Positions 27,127-36,104 are shown, counted from the first letter of the stretch. The stretch: DNA of 64,000 nucleotides from Streptomyces sp. NBC_01231 (GCA_035999765.1 CP108521.1:4092001-4156000), one strand, 5' to 3'. The notes: generated by a model from the sequence alone, not told the origin. Program-made: numbers and translations.

Positions 27127-27606
27127 ATGGGGATCGACCAGCTGGACGGGCGGATCATCGCGCTGCTGGCGCGGGAGCCGCGGATCGGGGTGCTGGAGAT
27201 GTCCCGGCGGCTGGGGGTGGCCCGGGGGACGGTGCAGGCGCGGCTCGACCGGCTTCAGTCGAACGGAGTCATCCGCGGGTTCGGTCCCGAGGTGGATCCG
27301 GCGGCGCTCGGCTATCCGGTCACCGCGTTCGCGACGCTGCAGATCCGGCAGGGGCAAGGGGCGGACGTCCGGGCACACTTGGCGACCGTTCCGGAGGTGC
27401 TGGAGCTGCACACCACCACCGGGAGCGGGGACATGCTGTGCCGGCTGGTGGCCCGCTCGAACGCCGATCTCCAGCGGGTCATCGACCGGGTTGTCGGCTT
27501 TGATGGGATTGTCCGGGCCTCCACCGCCATCGTCATGGAGAACCCCGTTCCGCTGCGGGTCATCCCCCTGGTGGAGCAGGCGGCTCAGGACGCGGAGGGA
27601 ACCTAG
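27127..27606 (+). CDS. AsnC/Lrp-family regulator, divergent from hpd
   Basis: The protein has 159 residues from the ATG at 27127, chosen for GGAGG six bases upstream. The N-terminal helix-turn-helix (IDQLDGRIIALLAREPRIGVLEMSRRLGVARGTVQARLDRLQ) and C-terminal RAM/ligand domain (VTAFATLQIRQGQG, TTTGSGDMLCRLVARS) are typical. Lrp-type regulators often sense an amino acid and control a divergent gene; hpd, 125 bases away, is the natural target. Only 11 bases separate it from the ABC transporter operon, so read-through or co-regulation is possible. Confidence 0.92.
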   Translation: MGIDQLDGRIIALLAREPRIGVLEMSRRLGVARGTVQARLDRLQSNGVIRGFGPEVDPAALGYPVTAFATLQIRQGQGADVRAHLATVPEVLELHTTTGSGDMLCRLVARSNADLQRVIDRVVGFDGIVRASTAIVMENPVPLRVIPLVEQAAQDAEGT

Positions 27607-27617
27607 CCGACCTGGGG

Positions 27618-28274
27618 GTGAGCGGAGTGAACTTCTGGGAGTACCTCGGCACCAGCCACCAGCAGCTGCTGACGGACGCCTACCAGCACGCGAGTGTCGT
27701 CTTCCAGTGCATGGTCGTGGCGACGCTGGCCGGGGTGCTCCTCGGTGTGGTCACCTCCCGCACCGAGTGGGCCGGCGCCCTCGCGACCACGGCCACCTCG
27801 GCCATCCTGACCGTTCCGTCGCTCGCCATGATCGGGCTGCTGATCCCCGTGGTGGGCCTGGGCGTGCCGCCCACGGTGATCGCGTTGACGCTCTACGGGC
27901 TGCTGCCGATCGTGCGCAACGCGATCGTCGGACTGCGCGGGGTCGACCCGTCGCTGGTGGACGCCGCGAAGGGCATCGGGATGTCCCGGCTGATGCGGCT
28001 GACGCGGGTCGAGCTGCCGCTGGCCTGGCCGCCGATCCTGACCGGGATCCGGATCTCCACCCAGATGCTGATGGGTATCGCGGCCATCGCCGCCTACGCC
28101 TCCGGGCCCGGCCTCGGCAATGTGATCTTCCGGGGCCTCGCCTCCCTGGGCAGCAGGAACGCGCTCAACCAGGTCCTCGCGGGCACCCTCGGGATCATCG
28201 TCCTGGCTCTGCTGTTCGACGCCGCGTACGTCCTGCTCGGGCGGCTGACCATTCCCCGGGGGATCCGTGCCTGA
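27618..28274 (+). CDS. Betaine/choline-type ABC importer permease (OpuBB/OpuCB-like)
   Basis: The 218-residue permease has five to six helices and the EAA-like cytoplasmic loop DPSLVDAAKGIGMSRLMRLTRVELPLA, where the G at the conserved position contacts the ATPase. This pattern and NAIVGLRGVD are typical of quaternary-amine (OpuB/OpuC/ProW) permeases. The start may be the GTG at 27618 or another at 27627. It overlaps the ATPase gene by 8 bases, so the two are translationally coupled. Confidence 0.9.
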   Translation: MSGVNFWEYLGTSHQQLLTDAYQHASVVFQCMVVATLAGVLLGVVTSRTEWAGALATTATSAILTVPSLAMIGLLIPVVGLGVPPTVIALTLYGLLPIVRNAIVGLRGVDPSLVDAAKGIGMSRLMRLTRVELPLAWPPILTGIRISTQMLMGIAAIAAYASGPGLGNVIFRGLASLGSRNALNQVLAGTLGIIVLALLFDAAYVLLGRLTIPRGIRA

Positions 28275-29505
28275 GACAGCGACCTCCGGTGCCTCCATCG
28301 AGCTGGAGAACCTCAGCAAGCGGTATCCGGGCGCTCCCGGCCCCGCCGTCGACAGCGTCACCATGGAGATCAAGGCGGGCGAGATCGTCATCCTCGTCGG
28401 CCCGTCGGGATGCGGTAAGTCGACGACGCTCAAGATGATCAACAGGTTGATCGAGCCGTCGGGTGGTCGCATCCGCATCAACGGCGAGGACGTGACCGAC
28501 ATGGATCCGGTCAGGCTGCGCCGCCAGGTCGGCTATGCGATCCAGGCCTCGGGCCTCTTCCCGCACATGACCGTCGCCCAGAACATCGCGCTGGTCCCGA
28601 GGATGGTCGGCTGGCCGAAGGGGCGGATCAAGGACCGGGTCGAGGAGATGCTCGACCTCGTCGGGCTGGATCCCGGCGAGTTCCACGGCCGCTATCCGCG
28701 TCAGCTGTCCGGCGGTCAGCAGCAGCGGGTGGGCGTGGCCCGGGCGCTGGCCGCCGATCCCCCGGTCCTGTTGATGGACGAGCCGTTCGGCGCCGTGGAC
28801 CCGATCACCCGGGACCACCTCCAGGACGAGCTGATCCGGCTCCAGCACGAGCTGCGCAAGACGATCGTCTTCGTCACGCACGACTTCGACGAGGCGATCA
28901 AGCTGGGCGACCGGATCGCCGTACTGCGCGAACACTCGCACATCGCCCAGTTCGACACCCCGGAGGCGATCCTCACCAACCCCGCCGACGACTTCGTGTC
29001 CGGTTTCGTGGGCGCCGGGGCCGCTCTGAAGCGACTCAACCTCACCCGCGTACGGGACGTGGAGATCACCGACTATCCGACGGTGGCCGTGGACGACCCG
29101 CTCCAGGAGATCTTCACCAAGCTCCGCTCCAGCAGCACCAACGAGATCCTGCTGATCGACAAGCACGGCCGGCCCTACAAGTGGCTCCGGCGCGGAGACC
29201 TGATGCGCGCCAAGGGCTCGCTTGCTCGCGCCGGGACGCTGGTGAGCGACACGGTGACCGGGGACGCGACCGTGCGGGACGCGCTGGAGGCGGTGCTCAC
29301 CGACAGCGCGGGGCGGGTCGCCGTCACCGGGCGGCGCGGCGAGTACACCGGCGTGGTCGACGTGGAGACGCTGATGAACTCCGTGCACGAGCTGCTGGAG
29401 GCCGACCGGCTGGAGGCGATCGCGCACCGGCACGACCTGGCGGAGCTGCGGGCCACCCACACCCACGCCGAGCAGGAAGGCGCCGGAGGGGAGAGGAAGG
29501 CGTGA
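28267..29505 (+). CDS. Quaternary-amine ABC importer ATPase with CBS domains
   Basis: The 412-residue protein has an ATPase domain (residues 10-250) with Walker A GPSGCGKST, signature LSGGQQQRVGVARAL and Walker B VLLMDEPFGAVD. A C-terminal pair of CBS-like modules (about 260-395) is the ionic-strength or nucleotide sensor region of OpuA/OpuC/ProV-type ATPases. It couples ATP use to uptake by the two permeases encoded on either side. It starts at a GTG inside the upstream permease gene and ends overlapping the next start by 4 bases (GTGA). Confidence 0.95.
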   Translation: MPETATSGASIELENLSKRYPGAPGPAVDSVTMEIKAGEIVILVGPSGCGKSTTLKMINRLIEPSGGRIRINGEDVTDMDPVRLRRQVGYAIQASGLFPHMTVAQNIALVPRMVGWPKGRIKDRVEEMLDLVGLDPGEFHGRYPRQLSGGQQQRVGVARALAADPPVLLMDEPFGAVDPITRDHLQDELIRLQHELRKTIVFVTHDFDEAIKLGDRIAVLREHSHIAQFDTPEAILTNPADDFVSGFVGAGAALKRLNLTRVRDVEITDYPTVAVDDPLQEIFTKLRSSSTNEILLIDKHGRPYKWLRRGDLMRAKGSLARAGTLVSDTVTGDATVRDALEAVLTDSAGRVAVTGRRGEYTGVVDVETLMNSVHELLEADRLEAIAHRHDLAELRATHTHAEQEGAGGERKA

Positions 29506-30362
29506 GCGTCCCCGACGGCGTGACCGCTCCCGAGCTGGAGGCAGAGGGCCCGGGCGAGGACCGGGGAGAGGGCCCCGGAGATGTCCAGGCGGAAGGCCCG
29601 CCGACACCGCAGGGTCCCCTGAAGCCGCGCCTCACCTGGCAGAAGCTGACGTTCCTTCCGGCCCTGCTGGTGGCGGTCCTGCTGGCGACGTGGCTGTGGT
29701 TCGAGCAGGCCGACCTCGACCCGCTCTCCGAGAACGCGCTGTCGAACGGCCAGGTGTCGAAGGCGCTGTGGCAGCAGATCGAGCTGACGGCGATCTCGAC
29801 GTTCTTCGTGCTGATCATCGCGATCCCGCTGGGGATCCTGCTGACCAGGCAGGCGTTCCGGAAGGCGACCCCGGTGGCGATGGCGTTCGCCAACATGGGC
29901 CAGGCGACCCCGGCGATCGGCCTGCTGGCGCTGCTGGTCATCTGGCTGGGCATCGGCATGAGAGCGGCGTTGATCGGCATCATCGCCTACGCCGTCCTCC
30001 CGGTCCTGTCGAACACGATCGCGGGCCTGGAGGCGAACGACCCGACGCTGCTGGAGGCGGCGCGCGGCATCGGGATGTCGCCATGGGGCGTGCTCGGGCG
30101 GGTGGAACTGCCCCTGGCCGTCCCGCTGATCCTGGCCGGTGTGCGCACGGCGCTGGTCCTCAACGTCGGTACGGCGACCCTGGCGACCTTCGGCGGGGGC
30201 GGCGGCCTGGGTGTGCTGATCACCACCGGCATCACCAGTCAGCGCATGCCGGTGCTGGTCCTCGGCTCGGTCCTGACCATCTCCCTCGCCCTGCTGGTGG
30301 ACTGGCTGGCCTCGCTCGCCGAACTGCTGCTGCGTCCGCGCGGGCTGGAGGTGGGCACATGA
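29502..30362 (+). CDS. Second permease of the quaternary-amine ABC importer
   Basis: The 286-residue protein starts at the GTG that overlaps the ATPase stop codon; the run GGAGGGGAGAGGAAGG precedes it. A hydrophilic, Glu/Gly/Pro-rich N-terminus of about 45 residues is unusual for the family. Six helices follow, with the coupling loop DPTLLEAARGIGMSPWGVLGRVELPLA closely matching that of the first permease. Two different permease subunits in one operon is the OpuB/OpuC arrangement. It overlaps the binding-protein gene by 4 bases (ATGA). Confidence 0.92.
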   Translation: MSVPDGVTAPELEAEGPGEDRGEGPGDVQAEGPPTPQGPLKPRLTWQKLTFLPALLVAVLLATWLWFEQADLDPLSENALSNGQVSKALWQQIELTAISTFFVLIIAIPLGILLTRQAFRKATPVAMAFANMGQATPAIGLLALLVIWLGIGMRAALIGIIAYAVLPVLSNTIAGLEANDPTLLEAARGIGMSPWGVLGRVELPLAVPLILAGVRTALVLNVGTATLATFGGGGGLGVLITTGITSQRMPVLVLGSVLTISLALLVDWLASLAELLLRPRGLEVGT

Positions 30363-31330
30363 TCACGAGAGGGCGTATCTGCCTGCTGACGGCCGCGGTG
30401 CTGATCGCGGCCTCCGCTTGCGGTCTGACCAGCGGCTCCCCGATGGTGGACGACGTCGAGCCGGGCACCATCGGGCGGGGCAGGCCGCTGGAGGGCGCCG
30501 AACTCACCGTCACGTCCAAGGAGTTCACCGAAGGGCTGGTCCTCGGCGCGATCATGGGCATCGCCTTCGAGGCGTCCGGCGCCAAGGTGCTCGACCGCAC
30601 CGGCATCCAGGGCTCCGTCGGCACCAGGGCGGCCGTCGAGAACGGCGACGCGGACGCCGCGTACGAGTACACGGGCACCGCCTGGATCACCTACCTGGGC
30701 AACAGCAAGCCGATTCCCGATCCGCGGCAGCAGTGGCGGGCGGTGCGTGACGCGGACGCGAGGAAGGGGCTGACGTGGCTGGCGCCGGCGCCGATGAACA
30801 ACACCTACGCGCTGGCGACGAACCAGGCCACCTACCGGAAGTACCGCACGACGACCCTGTCGGACGTCGCGAAGCTGTCGAAGTCCGATCCCGGTGCGGT
30901 GACGCTGTGCGTGGAGGGCGAGTTCGCCAACCGTGCGGACGGATTGCCGGGCCTGGAGAAGGCGTACGGGATGTCCCTCCCGGCCAGGAACATCACGCAG
31001 ATGGACACCGGCATCATCTACACCCAGACCGCGAAGGGTGCCTGCACCTACGGCGAGGTGTTCACCACGGACGGGCGGATCAGGTCCATGCACCTGGTCG
31101 TGATGGGGGACGACAGGAAGTTCTTCCCGAACTACAACGCGGCGCCCATGATCCGGACCGCCACGCTGGAGAAGTGGCCGGCGATCGCGGCCGTCCTCGA
31201 CCCGATCACCAGGAAGCTGGACAACTCCGTGGCGCGGGAGTTGAACGCGAAGGTGGATGTCGACGGGGAGGATCCGCATCAGGTGGCGTTGGACTGGTTG
31301 AAGGGGGAGGGGTTCGTCGAGGAGGGGTGA
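30359..31330 (+). CDS. Quaternary-amine-binding lipoprotein (OpuBC/OpuCC-like)
   Basis: The 323-residue solute-binding protein has a signal peptide with lipobox ASAC and the acylated cysteine at residue 21. The mature part begins with LTVTSKEFTEGLVLGAIMGIAFEASG, a typical OsmoX/OpuC-type start (the K-x-F-T-E motif). Aromatic residues such as those in YEYTGTAWITYL are candidates for the cation-pi ligand cage. It delivers a betaine, choline or carnitine-like solute to the two permeases. It is the last gene of the four-gene coupled operon. Confidence 0.93.
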   Translation: MITRGRICLLTAAVLIAASACGLTSGSPMVDDVEPGTIGRGRPLEGAELTVTSKEFTEGLVLGAIMGIAFEASGAKVLDRTGIQGSVGTRAAVENGDADAAYEYTGTAWITYLGNSKPIPDPRQQWRAVRDADARKGLTWLAPAPMNNTYALATNQATYRKYRTTTLSDVAKLSKSDPGAVTLCVEGEFANRADGLPGLEKAYGMSLPARNITQMDTGIIYTQTAKGACTYGEVFTTDGRIRSMHLVVMGDDRKFFPNYNAAPMIRTATLEKWPAIAAVLDPITRKLDNSVARELNAKVDVDGEDPHQVALDWLKGEGFVEEG

Positions 31331-31380
31331 GGTGCGGAGGGGTGAGGGGCGGGGACTTGCGGTGGGGACTCCCTCAGGAC

Positions 31381-31429
31381 TTGCAAAGAAGTTGATGCAA
31401 AAGACCCGTTGCAAAGGAAGCTTTGCAAC
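31381..31429. promoter_or_regulatory. Palindromic TTGCAAAG operator cluster upstream of ArsR gene
   Basis: GTTGCAAAG (31408-31416) and CTTTGCAAC (31421-31429) form a perfect 9-bp inverted repeat around GAAG, ending 15 bases before the ArsR start. Further half-sites, TTGCAAAG at 31381-31388 and TGCAAAAG at 31396-31403, precede it. It is the probable autoregulatory operator of the ArsR protein. Confidence 0.75.
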
Positions 31430-31444
31430 GTTACCTTTGGATGT

Positions 31445-32047
31445 ATGCCCGAGCCCCACTCCGAAGAACGCCGGATCCACCACCTCGACGCCCGCTCCCT
31501 GCGCGGGCTGGCCCACCCCCTGCGTATGCAGCTGCTGGACGCCCTGCGCCTCGGCGGACCCGCCACCGCGTCCCAACTCGCCGAGCGGCTGGGCGAGTCG
31601 AGCGGCGCCACCAGCTACCACCTGCGCCAGCTGGCGACGTACGGCTTCGTGGTGGACGCCCCGGAGCACGGCAAGGGCCGGGAGCGCTGGTGGAAGGCCG
31701 CCCATGAGGGGCTGATGTTCGACGACGCTCTGTTCATGGACGACAACCCCAGCGTGCGCGGCGCCATCGACATGGTCATGCACGAGATCGCGACCAAGCA
31801 CGCCCGGGACCTGTCCACCTTCCTCGGCAACCGGCACACCTGGCCCGAGGAATGGACGCAGGGCAGCGACATGAGCGACATGACCCTACGGCTCACACCG
31901 GAGCTCGCTCGCGAACTCATCGAGAAGATGCACGCTCTCGTCGAGAGCTACCGCGACCTGCCCGCGGCGGACGCCTCCGACGCCGAGCGCGTACGCATCC
32001 ACACGCACGCCTTCCCGATCACCAAGGACGGAGAAGCCACCCGATGA
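31445..32047 (+). CDS. ArsR-family winged-helix regulator
   Basis: The protein has 200 residues from the ATG at 31445. The N-terminal winged helix (LRGLAHPLRMQLLDALRLGGPATASQLAERLGESSGATSYHLRQLATYGFV) is the ArsR/helix-turn-helix-20 type. There are no obvious metal-binding cysteines, so it is not a classic metal sensor. The C-terminal 110 residues are helical and may bind a ligand or partner. A palindromic operator lies immediately upstream, and the small gene behind it overlaps by 4 bases, so the two are co-expressed. Its target could be itself, that small gene, or the ABC importer upstream. Confidence 0.9.
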   Translation: MPEPHSEERRIHHLDARSLRGLAHPLRMQLLDALRLGGPATASQLAERLGESSGATSYHLRQLATYGFVVDAPEHGKGRERWWKAAHEGLMFDDALFMDDNPSVRGAIDMVMHEIATKHARDLSTFLGNRHTWPEEWTQGSDMSDMTLRLTPELARELIEKMHALVESYRDLPAADASDAERVRIHTHAFPITKDGEATR

Positions 32048-32238
32048 ACCCGGACGCCCATCTCGCCCACCACCACTTCCGCGCCACCGAACTCCGTGCC
32101 GAAGCGGACGCGTACCGCCTCGCCACCGGCTCCAAGCCCCCACACGGCCTCCGTACCCGCCTCGGCTGGACCCTGATAGAGGTCGGCCTGCGGCTGGCGA
32201 CCCCGAGGCCGGTCCTCGCGATCGGCCCTAGCAGCTAG
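32044..32238 (+). CDS. Small basic protein coupled to the ArsR gene
   Basis: The 64-residue protein starts with an ATG overlapping the ArsR stop codon (ATGA). It reads HLAHHHFRATELRAEADAYRLATG at the N-terminus (helical, histidine-rich) and LRTRLGWTLIEVGLRLA later (amphipathic helix). I do not recognise a family, but translational coupling supports it as real; it may be an ArsR partner. Its end overlaps the converging ylbL gene by 11 bases. Confidence 0.72.
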   Translation: MNPDAHLAHHHFRATELRAEADAYRLATGSKPPHGLRTRLGWTLIEVGLRLATPRPVLAIGPSS

Positions 32239-33019
32239 GGACGGATCCCTTCCCGTTCTCCAACGCCGTCAGCGAGCTCACCGCGCTCTGGAGCGTGGTC
32301 ACCGGAATCAGTCGCAGACCCTTCGGCAGCTCGGCCTTCGCGTCGGAGCATTCCGCCTTGGGGACCAGGAAGACGGTCGCGCCGTCCCTGCGCGCGGCCT
32401 GGGTCTTCAGGGCCACTCCCCCGACCGCGCCGACCGTTCCGTCGGCGTCGATGGTGCCCGTACCGGCGATGGTGCGGCCGCCGGTGAGGTCGCCGCCGCT
32501 GGCGTCGCCGTTCAGCTTGTCGATGATGCCGAGGGTGAAGAGGAGACCGGCGCTGGGGCCGCCGACGTCGGCGAGCTTCAGGGTGACCTTGACGTCCTTG
32601 TCGTCGAGCTTCAGGTAGTTCAGCGCGGCCTCGGTCGCCGCGTCCTGGGACTGCTCCATCTCCGCGGTGTTGTGCTGCTGGATCTCCTTGACGCTCTGCC
32701 CGCTCGGGTAGACCGCGTCGCGCGGCATGACCGCCTGGTCGGAGCGGAACCAGCTGTCGATCACTTCGCCGAGCGAGACGCGGGTGTCCGGATTGGTCGC
32801 CTCGATCGTCGTCATGCGCAGCTGCCCGCGGGTGTCCCGGGCGTGCGCGCCGGAGATCGTGATCACCGGGGTGCCCTTGTTCTCGCCGAGCACGTTCGCC
32901 GTCAGACCGGGCTGCGTGAGCGAGAACGGCAACGGCGCGAAGACCGCCGTGGCGATCAGGGCCACGACGGGCAGGGCGCAGACGGCGACGGCCCGGGGGC
33001 GCGTGAGACGAGAGAGCAC
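32228..33019 (-). CDS. ylbL: YlbL-type secreted/anchored Lon-domain protease
   Basis: The 263-residue protein has an N-terminal membrane anchor (residues 12-28) and an extracytoplasmic region ending in a Lon-type serine protease domain. The Ser-Lys dyad is visible: S156 in GGPSAGLL and K205 in GGVALKTQAA. YlbL proteins usually carry a PDZ module before the protease domain; here only a short, degenerate version fits between residues 60 and 120. Its substrate is unknown. It converges with, and overlaps, the small ArsR-linked gene. Confidence 0.9.
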   Translation of the reverse strand: MLSRLTRPRAVAVCALPVVALIATAVFAPLPFSLTQPGLTANVLGENKGTPVITISGAHARDTRGQLRMTTIEATNPDTRVSLGEVIDSWFRSDQAVMPRDAVYPSGQSVKEIQQHNTAEMEQSQDAATEAALNYLKLDDKDVKVTLKLADVGGPSAGLLFTLGIIDKLNGDASGGDLTGGRTIAGTGTIDADGTVGAVGGVALKTQAARRDGATVFLVPKAECSDAKAELPKGLRLIPVTTLQSAVSSLTALENGKGSVPSC

Positions 33020-33097
33020 GGGATCAATCTAACGCGGAGGTGAAATCCGGCCAGGCGCAGGTGGGCCCGCACCCTTGCCGCGCATCGCTCGGCGACG

Positions 33098-33739
33098 TCA
33101 GCGCAACGCCTCGGCCACTTCCCGAGCCGCGTCCACCACCCGCGGCCCCACCCTCTCCGGCACCGCGTCCGCCAGCATCACGACCCCGACGCTGCCCTCG
33201 ACGCCCGTGACACCGATCAGCGGCGCCGCCGCCCCGCACGCCCCCGCCTCCAACTCCCCGTGCGTCAGCGTGTAGCCGGGTTCCTCCGACGCCTGCTGCC
33301 GCGCGGCGAGGATCGCCCTCCCCGCGGCTCCCCGGTCCAGGGGATGCCGGAACCCGGCCCGATAGGCCACGTGGTAGTCCGTCCACGAGGGTTCGACGAC
33401 CGCCACGGCCAGGGCTTCCGCCCCGTCCACCAACGTCAGATGGGCCGTCGCCCCGATGTCCTCGGCCAGTGATCGCAACGCCGGCAACGCGGCCTCCCGT
33501 ACCAGCGGATGCACCTGCCGGCCCAGCCTCAGCACGCCGAGGCCCACCCGTGCCCGCCCGCCCAGGTCACGCCGTACGAGGGCGTGCTGCTCCAGCGTGG
33601 CGAGCAACCGGTACACGACGGTCCGGTTCACCCCGAGTTTGTGGGAAAGCTCGGTGACGGTCAGCCCGTGATCCGTGTCGGCGAGCAGCTTGAGGACGCG
33701 CAGTCCCCGGTCGAGCGTCTGAGAGGTCTCCGCGGTCAC
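33098..33739 (-). CDS. IclR-family transcriptional regulator
   Basis: The 213-residue protein has an N-terminal winged helix (LDRGLRVLKLLADTDHGLTVTELSHKLGVNRTVVYRLLATLEQHALV) and a C-terminal IclR effector domain (LPALRSLAEDIGATAHLTLVDG, HPLDRGAAGRAILA). The GTG at 33739 is preferred because AAGGAG lies 8 bases upstream; a GTG at 33748 overlaps that ribosome binding site. The effector domain is shorter than the usual 170 residues or so. The ligand and targets are unknown. Confidence 0.9.
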   Translation of the reverse strand: MTAETSQTLDRGLRVLKLLADTDHGLTVTELSHKLGVNRTVVYRLLATLEQHALVRRDLGGRARVGLGVLRLGRQVHPLVREAALPALRSLAEDIGATAHLTLVDGAEALAVAVVEPSWTDYHVAYRAGFRHPLDRGAAGRAILAARQQASEEPGYTLTHGELEAGACGAAAPLIGVTGVEGSVGVVMLADAVPERVGPRVVDAAREVAEALR

Positions 33740-34187
33740 GACGCCCACTCCTTAAGTGGTGAGGTCGGCAGCCCCCGTCGCGGCGAATGCGTGGCCGAGT
33801 CCCGTCGGCGACGCGCGTCAGAGGCCGCCGATAGGCCGGCGGCCCGGCCTGTCCGGACCGCGTCGCTTCACGGCTGCGCTCCGCGGCGGCGCTGCCACGG
33901 GGCGTGTGCGTAGCGGGACAGTAGCGAAGCAGGTTCGCTCAGCGGAAGGCTCCGTCCAGAATCCGGGCAGCGACCAGGACGGGCTACCCCCGTTCGTCCT
34001 GATACGTACCGGCGCGTGGAGCATGCCAAGGGGCGCGGGGCCGTGTTGCACGGGCGGCTACCGCCGCGGGGGCGCGACCAGCCACTACGGGCCCGCAGCC
34101 GAAGCACGGGACCAGCCACGACGGGCCAGCAGCCGAAGCACGACGGGCACCTCCCGCCCGTCACCGGCCACGGCACAGCGCCCGGCG
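33740..34187. other. 448-bp region without a convincing gene
   Basis: Open frames here lack ribosome binding sites and look like chance G/C-rich frames. It holds the IclR promoter and, at 34030-34150, a GC-rich stretch (GGGGCGCGGGG, then GCGCGACCAGCCAC) resembling an interspersed intergenic element I remember as very frequent in Streptomyces genomes, ending in a duplicated unit. Confidence 0.55.
34077..34147. repeat. Imperfect tandem duplication, about 34 bp
   Basis: ACCAGCCACTACGGGCCCGC and what follows (34077-34110) is repeated with a few changes from 34111 (ACCAGCCACGACGGGCCAGC). Both copies contain AGCCGAAGCACG. It lies just beyond the helicase stop codon. Confidence 0.8.
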
Positions 34188-36104
34188 TCACCGCATCCGC
34201 GTGGCCCACTCCTGCACCTTGGCGATCCGCTGCCGCAGCTGTCCGGCTGTGGCCTCGGCGCTCGGCGGGCCGCCGCACACGCGCCGCAGCTCGGTGTGGA
34301 TGACCCCGTGCGGCTTGCCGCTCTGGTGGACGTACGCGCCGACCATCGTGTTGAGCTGCTTGCGCAGCTCCATCATCTCCTTGTGCGAGACCACCGGCCG
34401 CCGCTCGGCGGGCAGTTCGAGCAGGTCGGCCTCGTCGTCCGGCTTCTTGCGGCTGTGCGCGATCTGCCGGGCCTGCCGCTTCTGCAGCAGCATCTGCACC
34501 TGGTCGGGTTCGAGGAGCCCGGGAATCCCGAGGTAGTCCTGCTCCTCCTCGCTTCCCGGGTGGGCCTGCATGCCGAACTCGGCACCGTCGTAGAGGACCC
34601 GGTCGAAGACGGCCTCGGACTCCAGCGCCTCGAAGGAGAACTGCTCCTGCTCGCCGGTGTCCTCGTCCTGCTCCTTGTTCGCCTCCTCCATCTCCTTCTC
34701 GGACTCGGCGTACGGGTCCTCCTCGCCCTCCTTCTTCGGCTTGTCGAGGGCGTGGTCCCGTTCCACCTCCATCTCGTTGGCGAAGGTGAGGAGGTCGGGG
34801 ACGGTCGGGAGGAAGACGGAGGCGGTCTCGCCGCGCCGCCGGGACCGCACGAAACGCCCGACGGCCTGGGCGAAGAAGAGGGGCGTCGAGATGGTGGTGG
34901 CGTACACACCGACGGCGAGCCGCGGCACGTCGACGCCCTCGGACACCATCCGCACCGCGACCATCCACCGGTCGTCGCTGCCGCTGAAATCGTCGATCCT
35001 GCTGGATGCCCCGGCGTCGTCGGACAGCACGAGGGTCGCCTTGCTGCCCGTGATCTCACGGATGAGCTTGGCGTAGGCCCGGGCGGAGTCCTGGTCCGAG
35101 GCGATGACCAGGGCACCGGCGTCCGGGATGGCCTTCCTGACCTCTGTCAGCCGCTGGTCGGCCGCGCGCAGCACGCTGGGCATCCACTCGCCGCGCGGGT
35201 CGAGGGCCGTGCGCCAGGCCTGGCTGACGGCGTCCTTGGTCATCGGCTCGCCGAGCCGGGCGGCGATCTCGTCGCCTGCCTTGGTCCGCCACCGCATGTT
35301 GCCGCTGTAGGAGAGGAAGATCACCGGCCGGACGACCCCGTCGGACAGTGCCGACCCGTACCCGTACGTGTAGTCGGCCGCGGACCGCCGAATCCCGTCG
35401 TTGCCCTCCTCGTAGGTCACGAAGGGAATGGGATTGGTGTCGGACCGGAAGGGCGTACCGGTGAGCGCGAGCCGCCGGGTCGCCGGCTCGAAGGCCTCCA
35501 GACACGCCTCACCCCACGACTTGCTGTCACCGGCGTGGTGGATCTCGTCGAGGATCACGAGCGTCTTGCGCTGCTCGACCCGGTTGCGGTGCAGCATGGG
35601 CCGTACACCCACGCCCGCGTAGGTCACCGCGACGCCGTGGTAGTCCTTGCCGAGCGGCCCCGCGCTGTACTCCGGGTCCAGCTTGATCCCTATCCGGGCG
35701 GCCGCCTCGGCCCACTGCTTCTTCAGGTGCTCGGTCGGCGCGACCACGGTGACCTGCTGCACGACATGGTGGTGCAGCAGCCAGGACGCCAGCGTCAGCG
35801 CGAAGGTCGTCTTGCCGGCACCGGGCGTGGCGACCGCGAGGAAGTCACGTGGCTGCTCCTGGAGGTAGTTCTCCATCGCCCCTTGCTGCCAGGCACGCAG
35901 CTTGCTGGCCGTGCCCCAGGGCGCGCGGCCGGGGAAGGCGGGCGAAAGGTGATGGGAGGAGGCGGCGGTGGTAGTCACGGTCTCCGTCGGTGGGTCGAAT
36001 GTGAGGGGCCGCACGAAGCGTGTCGAGTGGGGCGACGGTGGGCGACGGGCGGACGACTCGGCGAACTGGTGGAACTGCTCGGCTACATATGACAACCGGG
36101 CCAC
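34188..36104 (-). CDS. Superfamily II DEAD/DEAH-box helicase (XPB/Res-like)
   Basis: The protein has up to 638 residues. Motifs are in order: Q-like LRAWQQGAMENYL, Walker A ATPGAGKTTFAL, motif II DEIHH, motif III LTGTPFRSD, motif V/VI EGVDVPRLAVGVYATT and QAVGRFVRSRR. A charged, Glu/Lys-rich coil follows (about 455-505) and then a helical C-terminus. This layout fits the ResIII/XPB-like ATP-dependent DNA helicases of actinobacteria; an exact role in repair is inferred. The first 42 residues are weakly supported: a GTG at 35978 with GGAG nearby is an alternative start. It is transcribed alone. Confidence 0.9.
   Translation of the reverse strand: MARLSYVAEQFHQFAESSARRPPSPHSTRFVRPLTFDPPTETVTTTAASSHHLSPAFPGRAPWGTASKLRAWQQGAMENYLQEQPRDFLAVATPGAGKTTFALTLASWLLHHHVVQQVTVVAPTEHLKKQWAEAAARIGIKLDPEYSAGPLGKDYHGVAVTYAGVGVRPMLHRNRVEQRKTLVILDEIHHAGDSKSWGEACLEAFEPATRRLALTGTPFRSDTNPIPFVTYEEGNDGIRRSAADYTYGYGSALSDGVVRPVIFLSYSGNMRWRTKAGDEIAARLGEPMTKDAVSQAWRTALDPRGEWMPSVLRAADQRLTEVRKAIPDAGALVIASDQDSARAYAKLIREITGSKATLVLSDDAGASSRIDDFSGSDDRWMVAVRMVSEGVDVPRLAVGVYATTISTPLFFAQAVGRFVRSRRRGETASVFLPTVPDLLTFANEMEVERDHALDKPKKEGEEDPYAESEKEMEEANKEQDEDTGEQEQFSFEALESEAVFDRVLYDGAEFGMQAHPGSEEEQDYLGIPGLLEPDQVQMLLQKRQARQIAHSRKKPDDEADLLELPAERRPVVSHKEMMELRKQLNTMVGAYVHQSGKPHGVIHTELRRVCGGPPSAEATAGQLRQRIAKVQEWATRMR

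Noticed and set aside
33818..34051. Minus-strand 77-codon frame between the IclR and helicase genes
   Set aside because: No ribosome binding site, no family resemblance and overlap with a repeat-like GC-rich element; treated as non-coding.
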